NCBI GenBank assembly: GCA_015143295.1
Contig: CM026568.1
Coordinates: forward strand, 36,774,441 to 36,838,440
Source: Tetracentron sinense
Taxonomy: Eukaryota > Streptophyta > Magnoliopsida > Trochodendrales > Trochodendraceae
Reading direction: 5' to 3'
DNA length: 64,000 nucleotides
The position numbers and the translations under genes were made by a program. Numbering within the stretch: the first letter of the stretch is position 1; each line of letters opens with the position of its first letter. The notes beneath the pieces are model-generated. The model ran no database searches. It was not told where the DNA came from and worked only from the letters and a program-made list of their open reading frames with translations. Of the stretch, positions 12,914 through 24,723 are shown one piece after another.

Positions 12914-13072
12914 AACCAATGTGAGACTACACCTGGGATACACCCTAATGCACGCGAGATAAATGCAACCAATGTGGGACTAAACCTAGGATACACCCTA
13001 ATGCACGCGAGAGAAATGCAACCAATGCGGGACTAAACCTGGGATACACCCTAATACATGTGAGAGAAATGC
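12914..13072. repeat. 53-bp tandem repeat, three units
   Basis: Units start at 12914, 12967 and 13020. Each contains AACCAATG, GGATACACCCTAAT and GTGAGAGAAATGC-like text with a few substitutions. No relation to coding sequence is seen. Confidence 0.85.
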
Positions 13073-13252
13073 TATCTCGTACCTAAATTTTCAAATTGTC
13101 TATGTGATTGACTGTTGTTTGAAATTGGATCAAATTCCATGTTAAAATTAACTCCCCGCCACACTGGATAGGATTCCAAGTCCATGTTAAAATGCAAATA
13201 TTCTTTTTGAAAAGGAAAATGTTTGGGGACCATGCGTCCTAATTGGTCCACG

Positions 13253-13935
13253 TCCTCTCTTTTTAACATCTACTAATAATTATGGTTAAAATTTACTCAC
13301 TTTTAGGGTTTATCCTTTTAACTTAGGTTTTTAAAAAAAAAACATTAACTTAATAAAGTTAAGCTTAGCTATAATTAAAATAGGTGTTAGAAGGGACATG
13401 TGGACGACGCAGTAGGAATCACTGTTCTTTTTAAATAAATAGAATTTCTATTTCAGAAAGGGAATGGATAGCAGACTATGCATTTGACTACCTAATCAAA
13501 TGCGCGGTCTACAAGCTACCATGTGTCCCTTTTAATACCTATTAATATTAATTGTGGTTAAGAATCATTCATCCTTAAGATTCATTCATTAAACTTTGGC
13601 TTTAAAAAAAAATATAAAAAATAAACCTCAAATCAATTAAACTTAACCATATTTAACTGCAATTGAAGGAAAGTAATGAGAAGACATTTGGCTAGCTAAC
13701 CGAATGTAGGGTCTGTTATCAAATGCTCATTTCGGAATGAGAAATAGAGAGGATGCACATTCAACTACGTAGATGAATGAATATGTTGTCCACAGGCTAG
13801 CATGTGTCCCTTTAAACACTCATCAACTGCGATTAAGATCCACTCATTCTTAAGGGTTCATCCATTTAACATTGGTTTTTAAGAAAAAATATTAATCTCA
13901 TATAATTAAGTTTAACCATAGTTAAAAGGGACGAA
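13253..13935. repeat. Cluster of decayed inverted-repeat elements
   Basis: Three successive units (about 13253-13410, 13515-13700, 13798-13935) show the pattern: arm with CCCTTTTAA...GGTTAAGATTCA, AT-rich core, arm with TTAACTATAGTTAAAAGGGAC. They are diverged relatives of the Mutator-type elements. Boundaries are approximate. Confidence 0.5.
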
Positions 13936-15112
13936 ATTGGATTCGATTGGCTAAGGGAATGCAGGGTCGGCTAATCACTGCTCTTTCCGATCCGAATCAT
14001 AAGACAGATGAGACTTCCAATCCAGTCCGGCACGTTACCGAAAAGCCCGTCTTAATCCCGCTGGTTTCTCAATTTGTAGTGAGTTTTTACCAAACGAATA
14101 AAGGAGTGGCGTGCCGCAATACTATTGGTGCATAATTGGAAAAGAAGACAATTACGCGGATAATGTTATCCACTTATTAATTTAGTATACTTTATTATAT
14201 ATATATTTTTTAATTTAACTAAAGCCCACCAAAGATACAGGTCTAGAAAATGACTGATATTTCTGTCAAAATGTCTCGAAGTGCCTCGTGGCTATGCCTT
14301 AACGTGCTAGATCGAAAGAGACGGAAAGGCATACGCGCAATCTCCATGTGACTTTAGTGTAGACGACAATTTATTTAGAGAGAGAGAAAGAGATGAGAAA
14401 ATCGGCAGTTGCTCTATTTTAATCGGACGCGTATAAGACAGAGAACCTGCATTTGCTGTAGAGGATTCGGGCTCGTATAAGAAACAGAGAAGGAGAAGGG
14501 GACACATTCTCTTGTAAAGCAGTGACACTTGTTCATACTTCTTCATCTCGTGTCGGTAGCTGGTACAACTTATAAAGCTAAATTGAGACCGAATTTACGC
14601 TGGCTGGTCCCCTTTTAACTCAACCTCTAACGCCTCAGAATTTTAACTCTTTAGCAGTCAAGTGTTTTTTATTTTTATTTTTTTAGAATCAAAGATAAAT
14701 TCTTTAGTTTAAGTTAATCTGAGGGTGACCTCTCCGAATGTTTGGTAAAATTTCAGAAATCTCTCATATTGTTTTTAAAATTTTGCAATGACATTGCTCT
14801 CCAGCCAAGCTCGTCAGGTTAACACCGTTATTAATAATATTCTTTTACGATTTTACCCTTACTATTTGAGAAAATTAACATCTTGTTATGGTTTGGTTTG
14901 AAAGTCCTAATCCTTGAAGTAATCTACTATTTAAGTAGACTCACGAAGTTAAGCAACAAAATCTCTAATATAAAACCTAAAATCGGGATGCACTTAGAAA
15001 CTTCGAACAGGGATACAATTGCAGTGCCTCTTCCTGGTTCTCTTCTTTTTGAAAAGTTTCAAGTATCTCAATAACCTCGCTCATGGTAGGCCTCCCTTGG
15101 GAATTTTGACTA

Positions 15113-15281
15113 GGGAAATGCTTTTGAGACCGCATAAGGGCCGAGACCTCCGAGACCTCGCCCATGTGCGCGGGATTTCAGATGGGGCCCACCATGTGAT
15201 GATGGGCCCCACATGAAATCCCGCGCACAGGCGCGAGGTCTCGGAGGTCTCGGCCCTAATGCGGTCTCAGTAGCTAAGTCC
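15113..15281. mobile_element. Mutator-type foldback MITE inserted in the kinase relic
   Basis: This 169-bp element is almost wholly a hairpin (arms beginning around GAGACCGCAT and ending ATGCGGTCTC, GC-rich inside). A perfect 9-bp target duplication TTTTGACTA lies at 15104-15112 and 15282-15290. The host reading frame is continuous across the empty site, fixing the insertion point exactly. Confidence 0.9.
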
Positions 15282-15474
15282 TTTTGACTAAGGCATTGAT
15301 ATGCTAAATTGACCATTTTTTTTTGCAGCTCTAATTGAGTACTGACCTTCCATTCTAGGGTCTAATGGCGGTCTCAGTAGCTAAGTCCTTTTGACTAAGG
15401 CATTGATATGCTAAATTGACCATTTTTTTTTGCAGCTCTAATTGAGTACTGACCTTCCATTCTAGGGTCTAATG
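15261..15474. repeat. 107-bp exact tandem duplication
   Basis: Two units (15261-15367 and 15368-15474) look identical base for base, including a run of nine T. The unit spans the right end of the MITE and adjoining kinase sequence, so it formed after the MITE insertion and is recent. Confidence 0.92.
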
Positions 15475-15680
15475 GGCGTGCCCATTCGGCCAAGTTGCGT
15501 TCTCGGCTTGACCTGCTCGTCCATTGCTTTCCTTCCCATTAGCATCTCAAGCAACAACCCCCCAAACCATATACATCGCTTCGAGCTGTTAGATGACTTG
15601 GCCATATGAACTCCATGACTTAGCTAATAAACTACTATGATAATTAGAGAAATGTGTTACAATTTCGCTCTACAAGCTGT

Positions 15681-15850
15681 AACGGTCCCTTTTAACACTT
15701 ATTAACTGTGGTTATGATTCACTTACCCTTATGATTCATCGATCTAACTTTGGTTTTAATAAAAAGAAAAAAAGTATTAGTCTTAGGTTAATTATGCTTA
15801 ACTACAGTTAAAGGGTCTCTATAAGCCGTGTGTCCCTTTTAATACCCACT
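15681..15850. repeat. Decayed inverted-repeat relic
   Basis: Arms with GGTCCCTTTTAACAC and CTACAGTTAAAGGGTC surround an AT-rich core, then a further CCCTTTTAATACCC arm begins. The ends are unclear. Confidence 0.4.
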
Positions 15851-16322
15851 AACTATGGTTAAGATTCACTCATCCTAGGGATCATCCATGATCTTGATTT
15901 TAAGAAAAAATAAAAAGTCACAACGTCTCTTTTATTATTGTATTAGCTAACTTTATCTTTAAGAAGGGTAATTTAGATATTTTAAAATGTTTAAATGATG
16001 ATATCATCAAAGTCCATCTATGTAAGTAACGACAAATTAATGAAAATGGATATTTGTTACAGACAACTGAAGTTCAGGAAGGTAATGTAATTTTAAAAAC
16101 AAAAGGAGAAGTTTTTAAATTTTCACCAAATCTCAGTATAATTTACCCTAAGTCTTACCTACTGAGAGTTAGAAGAGATGTAACGAGTTGGAGAGGCTGG
16201 GCAGAGGAAGTCCAAAAATCCAAATCCCAACTGAGGCAAAATAAGATATTTTAACGTTGGAGGATGGTGATTGGTGACAAGCATTACGCAAATTGTGGTT
16301 GACATGTGGGAGGTTATTGTTG

Positions 16323-16604
16323 GGCTTTGGATTGTCTCTGGCAGAAAGGGCTTGTTTCGGGGTTCCATAGAATAGGGGACAAGTGGTGGAGAAGTCAAAA
16401 TCATGGGGCCATGATTTTGACTTCCCCACACATAATAAGACATGTGGCGATGAGTGTGTGAGAATAAGGGGGAGAGATATCAAATGGGGAGAATTCAAAA
16501 TCATGAGGAAAAAATAAAATAACTTCTCCTAATTTTTACGCGAATTGTCGCACAATGTATGGAACACCGAGAGGGGTTTCTGGCGCCAGAGACAATCCGA
16601 GGCC
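16323..16604. mobile_element. Mutator-type MITE, family B
   Basis: It is a 282-bp element with inverted termini of about 45 bp (GGATTGTCTCTGGC at the left, GCCAGAGACAATCC at the right). Flanks TTATTGTTG (16314-16322) and TTATGGTTG (16605-16613) match at eight of nine positions. Small overlapping frames inside it are by-products of the palindrome. Confidence 0.82.
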
Positions 16605-16654
16605 TTATGGTTGACCCACTCATCCTTAGATTAACAATAATTCAATTATGAAAA

Positions 16655-17190
16655 GTTGAGTCCCTTGCAAAATGTGTCTTCTTTTAATTGTGGTTAAGAT
16701 TCACAAATATTTAAGATTAAAAAAATTTAATCTTATTTTTATATTATTTAAAAAATTAAATATTAACCTAATATTTTTTAAACCAAGATTAGATTCTTTA
16801 ACCTAAAAATTAATGAATCTTATCCATGTTTACAAGGGACACACGTTGGGCAAAGAGTCCAAATAAGTCGAGCTTAGCCAGAGATTGCCAGAAATAATGT
16901 TACTTTCTTTCAAATGATGAGTTGCTTTGTCTACTACTTTTATTTATTGCTGATTAAAGCAACAAAAACGTTGTCAATTCAAAATTTCAAATTCACCCCT
17001 TATCTCGTTTGAAGTTTTGAAACAAGAGGATTAGGGTACCCTGTTTTTAACACCCCCTTAGTCTTGGTTGAGTTGAATTTAATTAAAGTTAATTTTTTTC
17101 TTCTTCTAAAAATGAAGGTTGAATTGCTTAATCTTAGGGGTAAGTGAATTTTAATCACGCTTGGTGAGTGTTAAAAAGTGGGGAGTGTGT
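16655..17190. repeat. Two decayed inverted-repeat relics
   Basis: About 16655-16850 and 17036-17186 each show the TTAACAC/GTTAAAAAG type of arm around an AT-rich middle with TTAGGGGTAAGTGAATT. They are probably relatives of family A. Nothing else is recognised between them. Confidence 0.4.
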
Positions 17191-17667
17191 CAATGAGGAC
17201 CGGTCATTTCATTACATAATGAAACCATAGGTAAACCGAACATTTTCCTTTCAAAATACCGCCACGGAGCTAATACATCAAATTAGGAAACCGTACTTGG
17301 CTACTTAAGAGTGTTATCCTTACTTTCTTTCAAACTCATTTTCTTTGTAGATCAAATATGTGTTATTATTTTTCATTAAAAGAATGACACATGTTTTCCA
17401 CTAACAACTCTCTCCAAACAAAAAGAAAGCAGTCTTTAAAAAAAAAGGTGAAGCTAGTATTAACAAAAGTTTGCTAATAAATATAATGCCCATGAGAGGA
17501 CACCCGACTCACAAAGAACAATTTTTTTTTTATATTAGATGAGGGGTCAATGGTTAGTAGTGCTACTTACCTTCGGACATATATTTCAACTGAAATGCAC
17601 ACTAGTTGATTGGAACCCAGAACGAGAGTGTGGTTAGAGACGCACACAACCAATGGGACCAGCCTTA

Positions 17668-18080
17668 TGTCACGCCCCACTCACTTAGGCATTCTCTAAA
17701 GCATGTAATAGGCATATACAGTATAGGAGGCTTGTACATATACTATAGAAGGCTTGTATATACTAGTAGAGATTCTAGGTGTAAACTCTCTAGAATCCTC
17801 CTAAAGAGGAGGTGGGAGAAGATTCTAGAGAATTGGGGGTTTTAGAAGTCTAGAACCCTCCTTAGGAGCCTATAAAAGGGGAGGACCCCCTCATTTGCAC
17901 CCATCCAAGAGTTGTAAGCTTTCTTGTGAGTAATAGAAGAGTATTTAAGCATTCTCCAAGTGAGTGTTCTTCCATTCTTCTTCTTGAGTTGATAGTGTGG
18001 TAAGGCTTACTCGGTATTGAAGGGTCAAGTTATCGAGTGCCGCACGTTCGTGATCGAGGTGAAGAATTAAGCCCATGACA
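17668..18080 (+). repeat. 5' LTR of the gag-protease element
   Basis: It begins TGTCACGCCCC and ends CCATGACA. A TATA box (TATAAAA, 17871-17877) sits mid-LTR, as expected for a U3 promoter. Confidence 0.9.
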
Positions 18081-18082
18081 GT

Positions 18083-18094
18083 TGGTATCAGAGC
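18083..18094 (+). other. Primer binding site (initiator tRNA-Met)
   Basis: TGGTATCAGAGC, two bases after the 5' LTR, is complementary to the 3' end of plant initiator tRNA-Met. Confidence 0.9.
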
Positions 18095-18110
18095 TACGTT
18101 GTGAAGGGAC

Positions 18111-19838
18111 ATGACGCGGGCGATGGAGAAAGTTACTAGCTACGAGATGGTGGAAGAACAAGGGATGACCGTGGGAGGCAATGTGAGTCAATATGAGGTT
18201 CCCACCACCACAAGGGGAAGGTCCAAGGACTATCGTGCTACGATGGAGGCAAGACTTTCAAGGGTTGAGCTTGGTTTCCAAGATGGTGAAGTTCAGTTGG
18301 AAGAGCTGGGTACTCGCCTAGATGGCTTTGAGGACAAGCTTGACGAGCTTCGAGGAGAAATGTAAGGAACCCTCAATAAAGTCATTTATGCCGAGCAGCA
18401 AAAGATGAGTTCCTTAGAGGCTAAGGTGATGGAGATGTTGACTTCATTGAAAGGCCAGGTGGAGGAGATGCGTGGCGAGTTCGCCGTGTGGAAGAGGGCT
18501 ATGGCCAATGGAGGATTGGCTACACATGAAGCACCTAAGGTGAAGGCGCCCGAGCCCAAGACATTCAATGGCACCCGGGATGCTACGGAGCTAGAAAACT
18601 TCTTGTGGCAGATGGAACGGTATTTCGAAGTGGTCTCCCTCGTAAACGAGAGGATGAAGGTACGCACGGCAACCCTATATCTTGCTGATACGGCTACTCT
18701 TTGGTGGCGCCGACGTCATGCAGATATCGAGCACGGAACCTGCACCATCGACACGTGGGAAGACTTCAAAGGAGAAATTAAGAGGCAGTTCTACCCCGAG
18801 AACGTGGAGTACTTGGTGAGGAAGAACTTGAAGCGGCTCAAGCACACCGGAACCCTCCGGGAGTATGTGAAGGAATTCTCTACCCTTATGCTAGAGATCC
18901 CAGACATGACCGAGAAGGAACTCTTCTTCAACTTCATGGATGGTCTCTAGCACTGGGCCGAGCTGGAATTACAACGAAACGGAGTCCAGGATCTTGCAGC
19001 TGCGATGGTGGTTGCGGAACAGCTCATGGAATTCAAGAGAGACTATTCTTCCAAGCCAAGAAAGGATGACCATGAAAATGGTGGGGGAGAACGGAGTCCA
19101 AGCCCCAAGGAAAGACCTTTCCAACCAAGGTGGCGTGAGGAAGGTAAGGAAGGAAAGACGAATAAGGATAAGTTCAAGGGAAAGGACTTTAATTGCTTCA
19201 TCTATGATGCCAACCACCGGGCAAGGGAATGTCCGAAGAAGGAATCTTTAAATGCCCTTATCGCCAAGGTCGATAAGGTAGATGAAAGCCTAGAGGTGGC
19301 GGAAAGCGAAGGCGAGGAATTAAGGATGAGATCCCTTCAGCGCCTCAACACGGTGACTAAGGAAGACACATCTAAGCCCAAGGGTAAATGACTCTTGCAT
19401 GTGGAAGCAAGTATCAATGGGAAGCCCACGTGTGCGTTGGTAGACACGGGAGCCACGCACAACTTTGTCTCGGTGGAGGAGGCAAAAAGATTGGGCTTGA
19501 AGGCAGCTAAGGAGGCTGGAAAGCTCAAAGCTGTCAATACAGGGGCTAAACTCATCCATGGTGTAGCTCGAGGAGTAGAGTTGCACGTTGGAGCGTGGAA
19601 ATGGAGGGTAGACTTCTCAGTGGTCGGGTTGGACGACCACAAACTTATTCTGGGTATGGACTTCCTAAGCCAAATAAAAGCAGCCCCAATATCATATGCT
19701 AACTCCTTGGTGATTATGGAAAATGAGTCCTCATGCATGGTGCCCCTGGTGCACGGGACCAAATCAAGTACATGGATATTGTCGACTCTGCAGCTCATAA
19801 GGGAAGGGGAATGTGAACCCCTAAGGGAAGGAGCGTGA
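18111..19838 (+). pseudogene. Gag-protease polyprotein with three in-frame stops
   Basis: A single frame from ATG at 18111 runs 576 codons (including the terminator) and is broken only by TAA at 18363, TAG at 18948 and TGA at 19389; no frameshift is needed. The N-terminal part is a charged coiled coil (about residues 40-130). The retrotransposon gag domain follows (FNGTRDATELENFLWQME, LWWRRRHADIE, FKGEIKRQFYPENVEYLVRK). A zinc knuckle has lost one cysteine (CFIYDANHRARECPKK; the CX2C pair is now C-Y). The protease carries the active site ALVDTGATHNF and the later LILGMDFL motif. Three nonsense changes with no frame loss suggest slow decay by point mutation. Confidence 0.9.
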
Positions 19839-19888
19839 AAGAAGCGGAGAAGACACCGGAGGAAATGCAACGACGATGTTGCAGAATT

Positions 19889-19901
19889 GGGTGGGGGAGA
19901 A
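19889..19901 (+). other. Polypurine tract
   Basis: A purine-rich GGGTGGGGGAGAA lies directly before the 3' LTR, the expected plus-strand primer site. Confidence 0.8.
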
Positions 19902-20314
19902 TGTCACGCCCCACTCACTTAGGCATTCTCTCAAACATGTAATAGGCATATACAGTATAAGAGGCTTGTACATATACTGTAGAAGACTTGTATATACTAG
20001 TAGAGATTCTAGGTGTAGACTCTCTAGAATCCTCCTAAAGAGGAGGTGGGAGAAGATTCTAGAAGATTGGGGGTTCTAGAAGTCTAAAACCCTCCTTAGG
20101 AGCCTATAAAAGGGGAGGACCCCCTCATTTGCACCCATCCAAGAGTTGTAAGCTTTCTTGTGAGTAATAAAAGAGTGTTTAAGCATTCTCCAAGTGAGTG
20201 TTCTTCCATCCTTCTTCTTGAGTTGCTAGTGTGGTAAGACTTACTCGGTCTTGAAGGGTCAAGTTATCGAGTGCTGCACGGTCGTGATCGATATGAAGAA
20301 TTAAGGCCGTGACA
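19902..20314 (+). repeat. 3' LTR of the gag-protease element
   Basis: It has the same length (413 bp) and ends as the 5' LTR, with TATA box at 20105-20111. Differences are scattered substitutions without indels. Confidence 0.9.
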
Positions 20315-22050
20315 CTTAGCTTCCCTAAATAGAACAAATGTTTAGCAACAATCTAAGTGGAGTAGAAAGTTAACTTGCATGCCTCACAAGTAAAAGGTAA
20401 GACCCTTTTGGCCATACCTTACCTCTTTAGAATTAGAAAAGGAATAAAAGTTATGTTTTTCATTTCTTTAGTTCTATTATACTTATTAATTAATTGCATA
20501 ATATTTTTTCTACTAAGTTCGATAGGATAAGTCAAGTGATACAGTTAATTACTAACAGCCATAACCAGATTCCTCCTCTTTCTCATCTCTCTCTCACCCA
20601 TTTGGGAAATATTGGTGAGCATTTGACATTTAGTTTAGATCCTGTAATCAAATTCACTTTGGCCATGAAAATATCAATTTTCAGGTGACCCACTTGGGAT
20701 GTGATGGTTTATTCTTGTTAGTGTTAGACCTTATTATAAAATCAATTAAGAAAATTTCAATTAATTCAATAAACATTTTCTTTAAAAACGGCCGAGACTT
20801 CTTTAAAAGGGCTATACACAAAAAAGGTACATTCTCTGTCTGTCGGACCCTAAACAATAGACATTAGTGTTTGTGACTAACTTCACTTACATTTGTGGGC
20901 GTTGGGGCATCCACAAAACATTGGGCACCTGGCAATAATTTTGGGGAGAAGCCATTTCATTTTTTCGTCATGATTTTGATTTCTCCTCACTTGATATTTT
21001 TCTCCTTTAAAACATCACATGCCCACTCGTATGTGGATGCCTAAGCACCTAGCTCGGGCAGCAGCCAGAACTAATCTTTTGCCTTGAAACAAAAAAAAAA
21101 AAAAAAAAGACAGTAAATTAATACAAAAGGGAGTATTTCTTTAGATTAAAAAAAAATAAAAAATTTGAATGGGTTCGCTTACCAAGGGTTCAACCAGAAT
21201 CCATCTTCCGCACACTAGACTACAAAAGAGCATAATGTCCTAAAATACGTCATGATGCGAAAAACGCACCTCTTCGGTTGTGATTGATTACGTATGTATA
21301 GTCAGGACTCACCACATGGGATCACGCTTATGCTAAGCCAGTAGCCTCTAAGAGGGATTGTCAGGACTACAAGGAACATAAACCGAGTCTGACACCCCCA
21401 AATATAGGCTAAAATATTCAAAAAATCAATAAATAAATTGTTAGAATAGAGCGAATGATTAGTATGGAGCATGTGATGTGTGGTTCCTAAGAGTAACTCG
21501 TAGCAGTCCTATGAGATTTTTCCCTATTCACTTTCACGTGTATTATCTGCCCTACTGGCTCCTCCCCATCCCCAAATCCCAATATATTTCATTAAAAATT
21601 CAAAAACATTTGCTTAATTTTTTGGTTACTTTGTTACTTCTATATTTGCCTGCTCTCATACCTAACTTGCACTTCACTGTCTTTTATATATAATTGTTAT
21701 TTGTCAATGTCAGAACATTTATATTTATTTCTTCATCTCCTAAGATTTCTTTTTGCTTGTCTCATCTCCTAAGTTTCTTTGATAGATACCAAATGATCCA
21801 ATCCATGAAGACTTGTGTTTTTTTTAATAAGATAAATATTATTTCAATACAATTAAGGTGGCAACAGAGGGATCTGTCTGTTCCCGAGTTCCAAAATTTA
21901 CATCACTATTCAAAATCATAAATATATGGAGACTGTTAACCCCCCACCCACAATCTTAGTCAGGGACCCACTAGCGGACTCACCCCTTGTATAGAAATTA
22001 AGTCCATGAAAATGACAGTTTATTGTAGCCTCCACTTATTTTTTTATACA
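20315..22050. other. Gene-free DNA with one inverted-repeat relic
   Basis: An inverted repeat at about 20902-21052 (GGCATCCAC left, GTGGATGCC right) has the same CATGATTTTGA...TCTCC middle as family B, so it is a relative. A poly-A run of 18 lies near 21090. Otherwise there is no coding signal. Confidence 0.5.
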
Positions 22051-22052
22051 AA

Positions 22053-22324
22053 GGTGGTTTTTGTTAATACTAATCTCAATAGGGAGAACTTCTTATAAAA
22101 TTGTGTTTAATTAGATTTTAGATTGTGAAGTTGAAGGTTAATTGAATGTCTACATTTTTAAAAGTAGAGCTTATTAAAAAAGTAGCTCACTAGCTACTTT
22201 TTTAATATGCTCTATTTCAAAACAAAAATGTAGAAATACAATTAACCTTCAACTTAATAATCTTAAAATCTAATTATTTTGAAATAAGTTTTTCCTATTT
22301 AGATTAGTATTACCAAACGCCACC
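22053..22324. mobile_element. Tourist-like (PIF/Harbinger) MITE, 272 bp
   Basis: The inverted termini are GGTGG..TTTGTTAATACTAATCT at the left and AGATTAGTATTACCAAACGCCACC at the right. Arms continue inward (TTAATTGAATGTCTACATTT against AAATGTAGAAATACAATTAA), so nearly the whole element folds. The flanks are AAA on both sides, a possible 3-bp duplication. Confidence 0.8.
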
Positions 22325-24541
22325 AAAGAGTAAATTTAGTGGATTTATTAGCTATATACTGTAGTCCCCCTAGTATTCACCTTAGTGAAATTAGTATATT
22401 TTAATAGTTCTTTTTATTCTTTAAAAATTTGATAAAATCCCATAAAAAGTAAATCTTATCATTTAGGATGAAGCACACGTAAAAATGATTGATACGGAAA
22501 ATTCGGCTAAAATTTTAGATTTTTTTTTGGGAATGTTTTAAAGGAGAAATGCTAAAATTTGAAATATTTTGTAACTAAAATTTCAGCATTTCAGCCTCAA
22601 TTAATCTAATTTTCTCTCTCTTTTTAAAAAAATATATATGCAACATAATTTACATAAAAATTGTTACTTGTTAGGTGCAAACTAAATCAAACACCCTACT
22701 TCTTACGTTACTTTCATGTACTTTGGAACAGAAGAGGGATAATGATAATCTAAGGATACACTCAAGATACTTCAACTCTTAATAAGACAACGTTCACTAA
22801 TAAAGTCTTCTAATACGGCACCTTCGCAATAGGGATAGATAAAAAAAACCGAAACTCTTAATCAAATAATAAATCTAGTTTACATATTTATCAACATCAA
22901 ATATCATAAGTTAGGTTATTTAAGATACTATTAAAAATACATATGATAATAGATAATTATTTCATTGAATATTATTATCTTATTCTTTAAAATAAATCCT
23001 CGAATTTATTAGATTTCCTAAAATTCCTGATTTTATTTTTGAAATTTCGTCAAATATCATTTTTTTGAATTTTCACAAAAAAAATGTTAATATTGTTACT
23101 TATTTATTAAAATTAATCTTAAAAAATATATAAAAAAATTCACAAAATTGTGTAGGTCGATATGTATTTCATTTAATTTCGGCCCACTCCGAAATAGAAA
23201 ATTTTCAAAATATCATCAAAAAATTCTAAACTAACAACAATTTTTTTTAGAGAGAAAGAGAAGAGAACAATTGTGAAAAGGAAAATGATCACCTCCTCCG
23301 TTAGTGATGCAAGGACGGGTGTTTCTACTCCCATTTTTTTGCCATGTGTCCCCTTCTAACTCAATTTAATTGTGGTTATGATTTATCCACCTTTAGGGTT
23401 CAACCATATAACCTTGGTTTTTAAAAAAATAAAAAATTAACCAGATGGAGTTGAAGGTTCAGCTATGCCAGAGCGAGAAGGCAATAGTTCCTCCTCACCA
23501 GTGGAGCCAACTAGCTCTTGTGAAAACGGCTAAAATAATGACACGCATGTGAATGAGGCCACAAGAAATTACATTTTATTTCTCTATTCGAACGCGACAT
23601 GAACCGTAAAGAGGGAGAAGAGGGAAGATAGATCTGAAGGGAATATCCCTTCTCACGGCTGGAATGAGCTTTGGGAACTACGCCCGTTCCCCTATCTGCC
23701 TTCCCTTAAAATCCACTTAAAACTTTTTAATTAAAACAAGATCCTTGGCAGATGATTGACAGAACCCCCTAAATATGCACATCATTAGGTTACATATCTC
23801 ACTTATCTTAGTGAAAATTCTTAGGATTTCAACTTTTCATTTTGGAAAAGGGTAGTGATTAAAAACTCTCCATTTGGGACATTTGATTTAAAATCTAAGG
23901 ACATCAAACATAAAGTAGGGTCCACCATTAAATGCATATGAGCCTTGAAGCCATTAGATTTTAAATCGGATGGCCCATCTTTCACTAGTACATATTATCA
24001 AGAATTTTATATATCACTTTCCTGTATAAAAAGCAAAACAAGACCGGACTCGATATATATGAAACATGATCCTCTAAAGTTTAACAATGTTGTGACACGG
24101 TATCGCTTTAAATACAATTGGTTAGGATATATTCGACACAAGACCTGAGCTTTCAAGGCTGGGGATATCCATGGTTATCAAAACAAAAAATCTCAACTAA
24201 TTTTTTCTTGCAAGTGTTATCATTTATCTTGGTGTAAGTTATTTCAAATGGTGGACCTCTCAATCATCAAAACCGAACTCGAACTTGAATCCTCTCGCCC
24301 AAAAAGAACACAAGTCCAACTACTAGAGCAAGCCTGGAGACATAACTCAACTACGTGAAGGAACTAAGAAACAAAAATCGACCTAAATCCATGATTATTA
24401 AGGGGAAAAAAATAGGAAACATAAACACCTTAGAAGGAGAAGTGGCCTCCATTGTTGACTTCTTAAATTGCTAATAAATAGCACTTAGATGAAGTTAAAT
24501 CTAGGAATGCGCCATTATAGTTAGTCACCATTAACATTTAA
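22325..24541. other. Gene-free AT-rich DNA
   Basis: Nothing coding is seen. A decayed inverted-repeat piece of the CCCCTTCTAACTC...GTTGAAGG kind is near 23335-23470. Confidence 0.5.
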
Positions 24542-24723
24542 GGAAGCATATCCTCTTTGTTCTTCCCTAGGTTCTTTCTTGTGGCCATGTGGGACGACTG
24601 CTAGGATCAATTGGTTGGTTTGTACAGGATGTAACAATTGTAACCACCTTTTAGAGAAATCATAGCCTTCAAAAACGTTGGTCATTGGGAAGAACCAGGG
24701 AAGAACATAGAGGATATGCTTCC
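24542..24723. mobile_element. Mutator-type MITE, family C
   Basis: It is a 182-bp element with inverted termini GGAAGCATATCCTCT/AGAGGATATGCTTCC extending into GTTCTTCCCTA. Flanks AACATTTAA (24533-24541) and AACGTTTAA (24724-24732) match at eight of nine positions. Degenerate relatives occur at about 33600-33785 and around 49750-50010. Confidence 0.82.

Larger units (their letters stand above)
14977..15620 (-). pseudogene. Broken receptor-like cytoplasmic kinase (RLCK-VII/PBL type), 3' part
   Basis: Minus-strand frames give, in kinase order, HLTARSDVYG (subdomain IX), LLLEMLMGRKAMDEQ, RNLAEWARPL, DPRMEGQYSIRAAKK, MVNLAYQCLSQ, then GRPTMSEVIEILETFQ (subdomain XI), followed by a short tail. These are the C-lobe motifs of PBL-type cytoplasmic kinases of plant immune and growth signalling. 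The copy is dead: there are frameshifts after DVYG and in the A-run after RAAKK, roughly ten residues missing between EWARPL and DPRMEG, an inserted MITE at 15113-15281 and a 107-bp duplication at 15261-15474. No 5' kinase exons are seen upstream. Removing the MITE and one target copy would join LSQ directly to NSQGRPTMSEV, which confirms the insertion point. Confidence 0.88.
17668..20314 (+). mobile_element. Gag-protease-only LTR retrotransposon (TR-GAG-like, Ty3/gypsy type)
   Basis: Two 413-bp LTRs (TGTCACG...TGACA) enclose 1.8 kb that encodes only gag and an aspartic protease. There is no trace of reverse transcriptase, RNase H or integrase and no large gap where they might have been lost, so this is a non-autonomous element that must borrow enzymes. 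The two LTRs differ at about 22 positions by eye (about 5%). The flanks share only CTTA next to the LTRs, a weak target duplication. Confidence 0.9.

Noticed and set aside
16159-16504. Two overlapping minus-strand frames of 94 and 111 codons
   Set aside because: They lie in the arms of the Mutator-type MITE at 16323-16604 and its flank; open frames in palindromes are common by-products.
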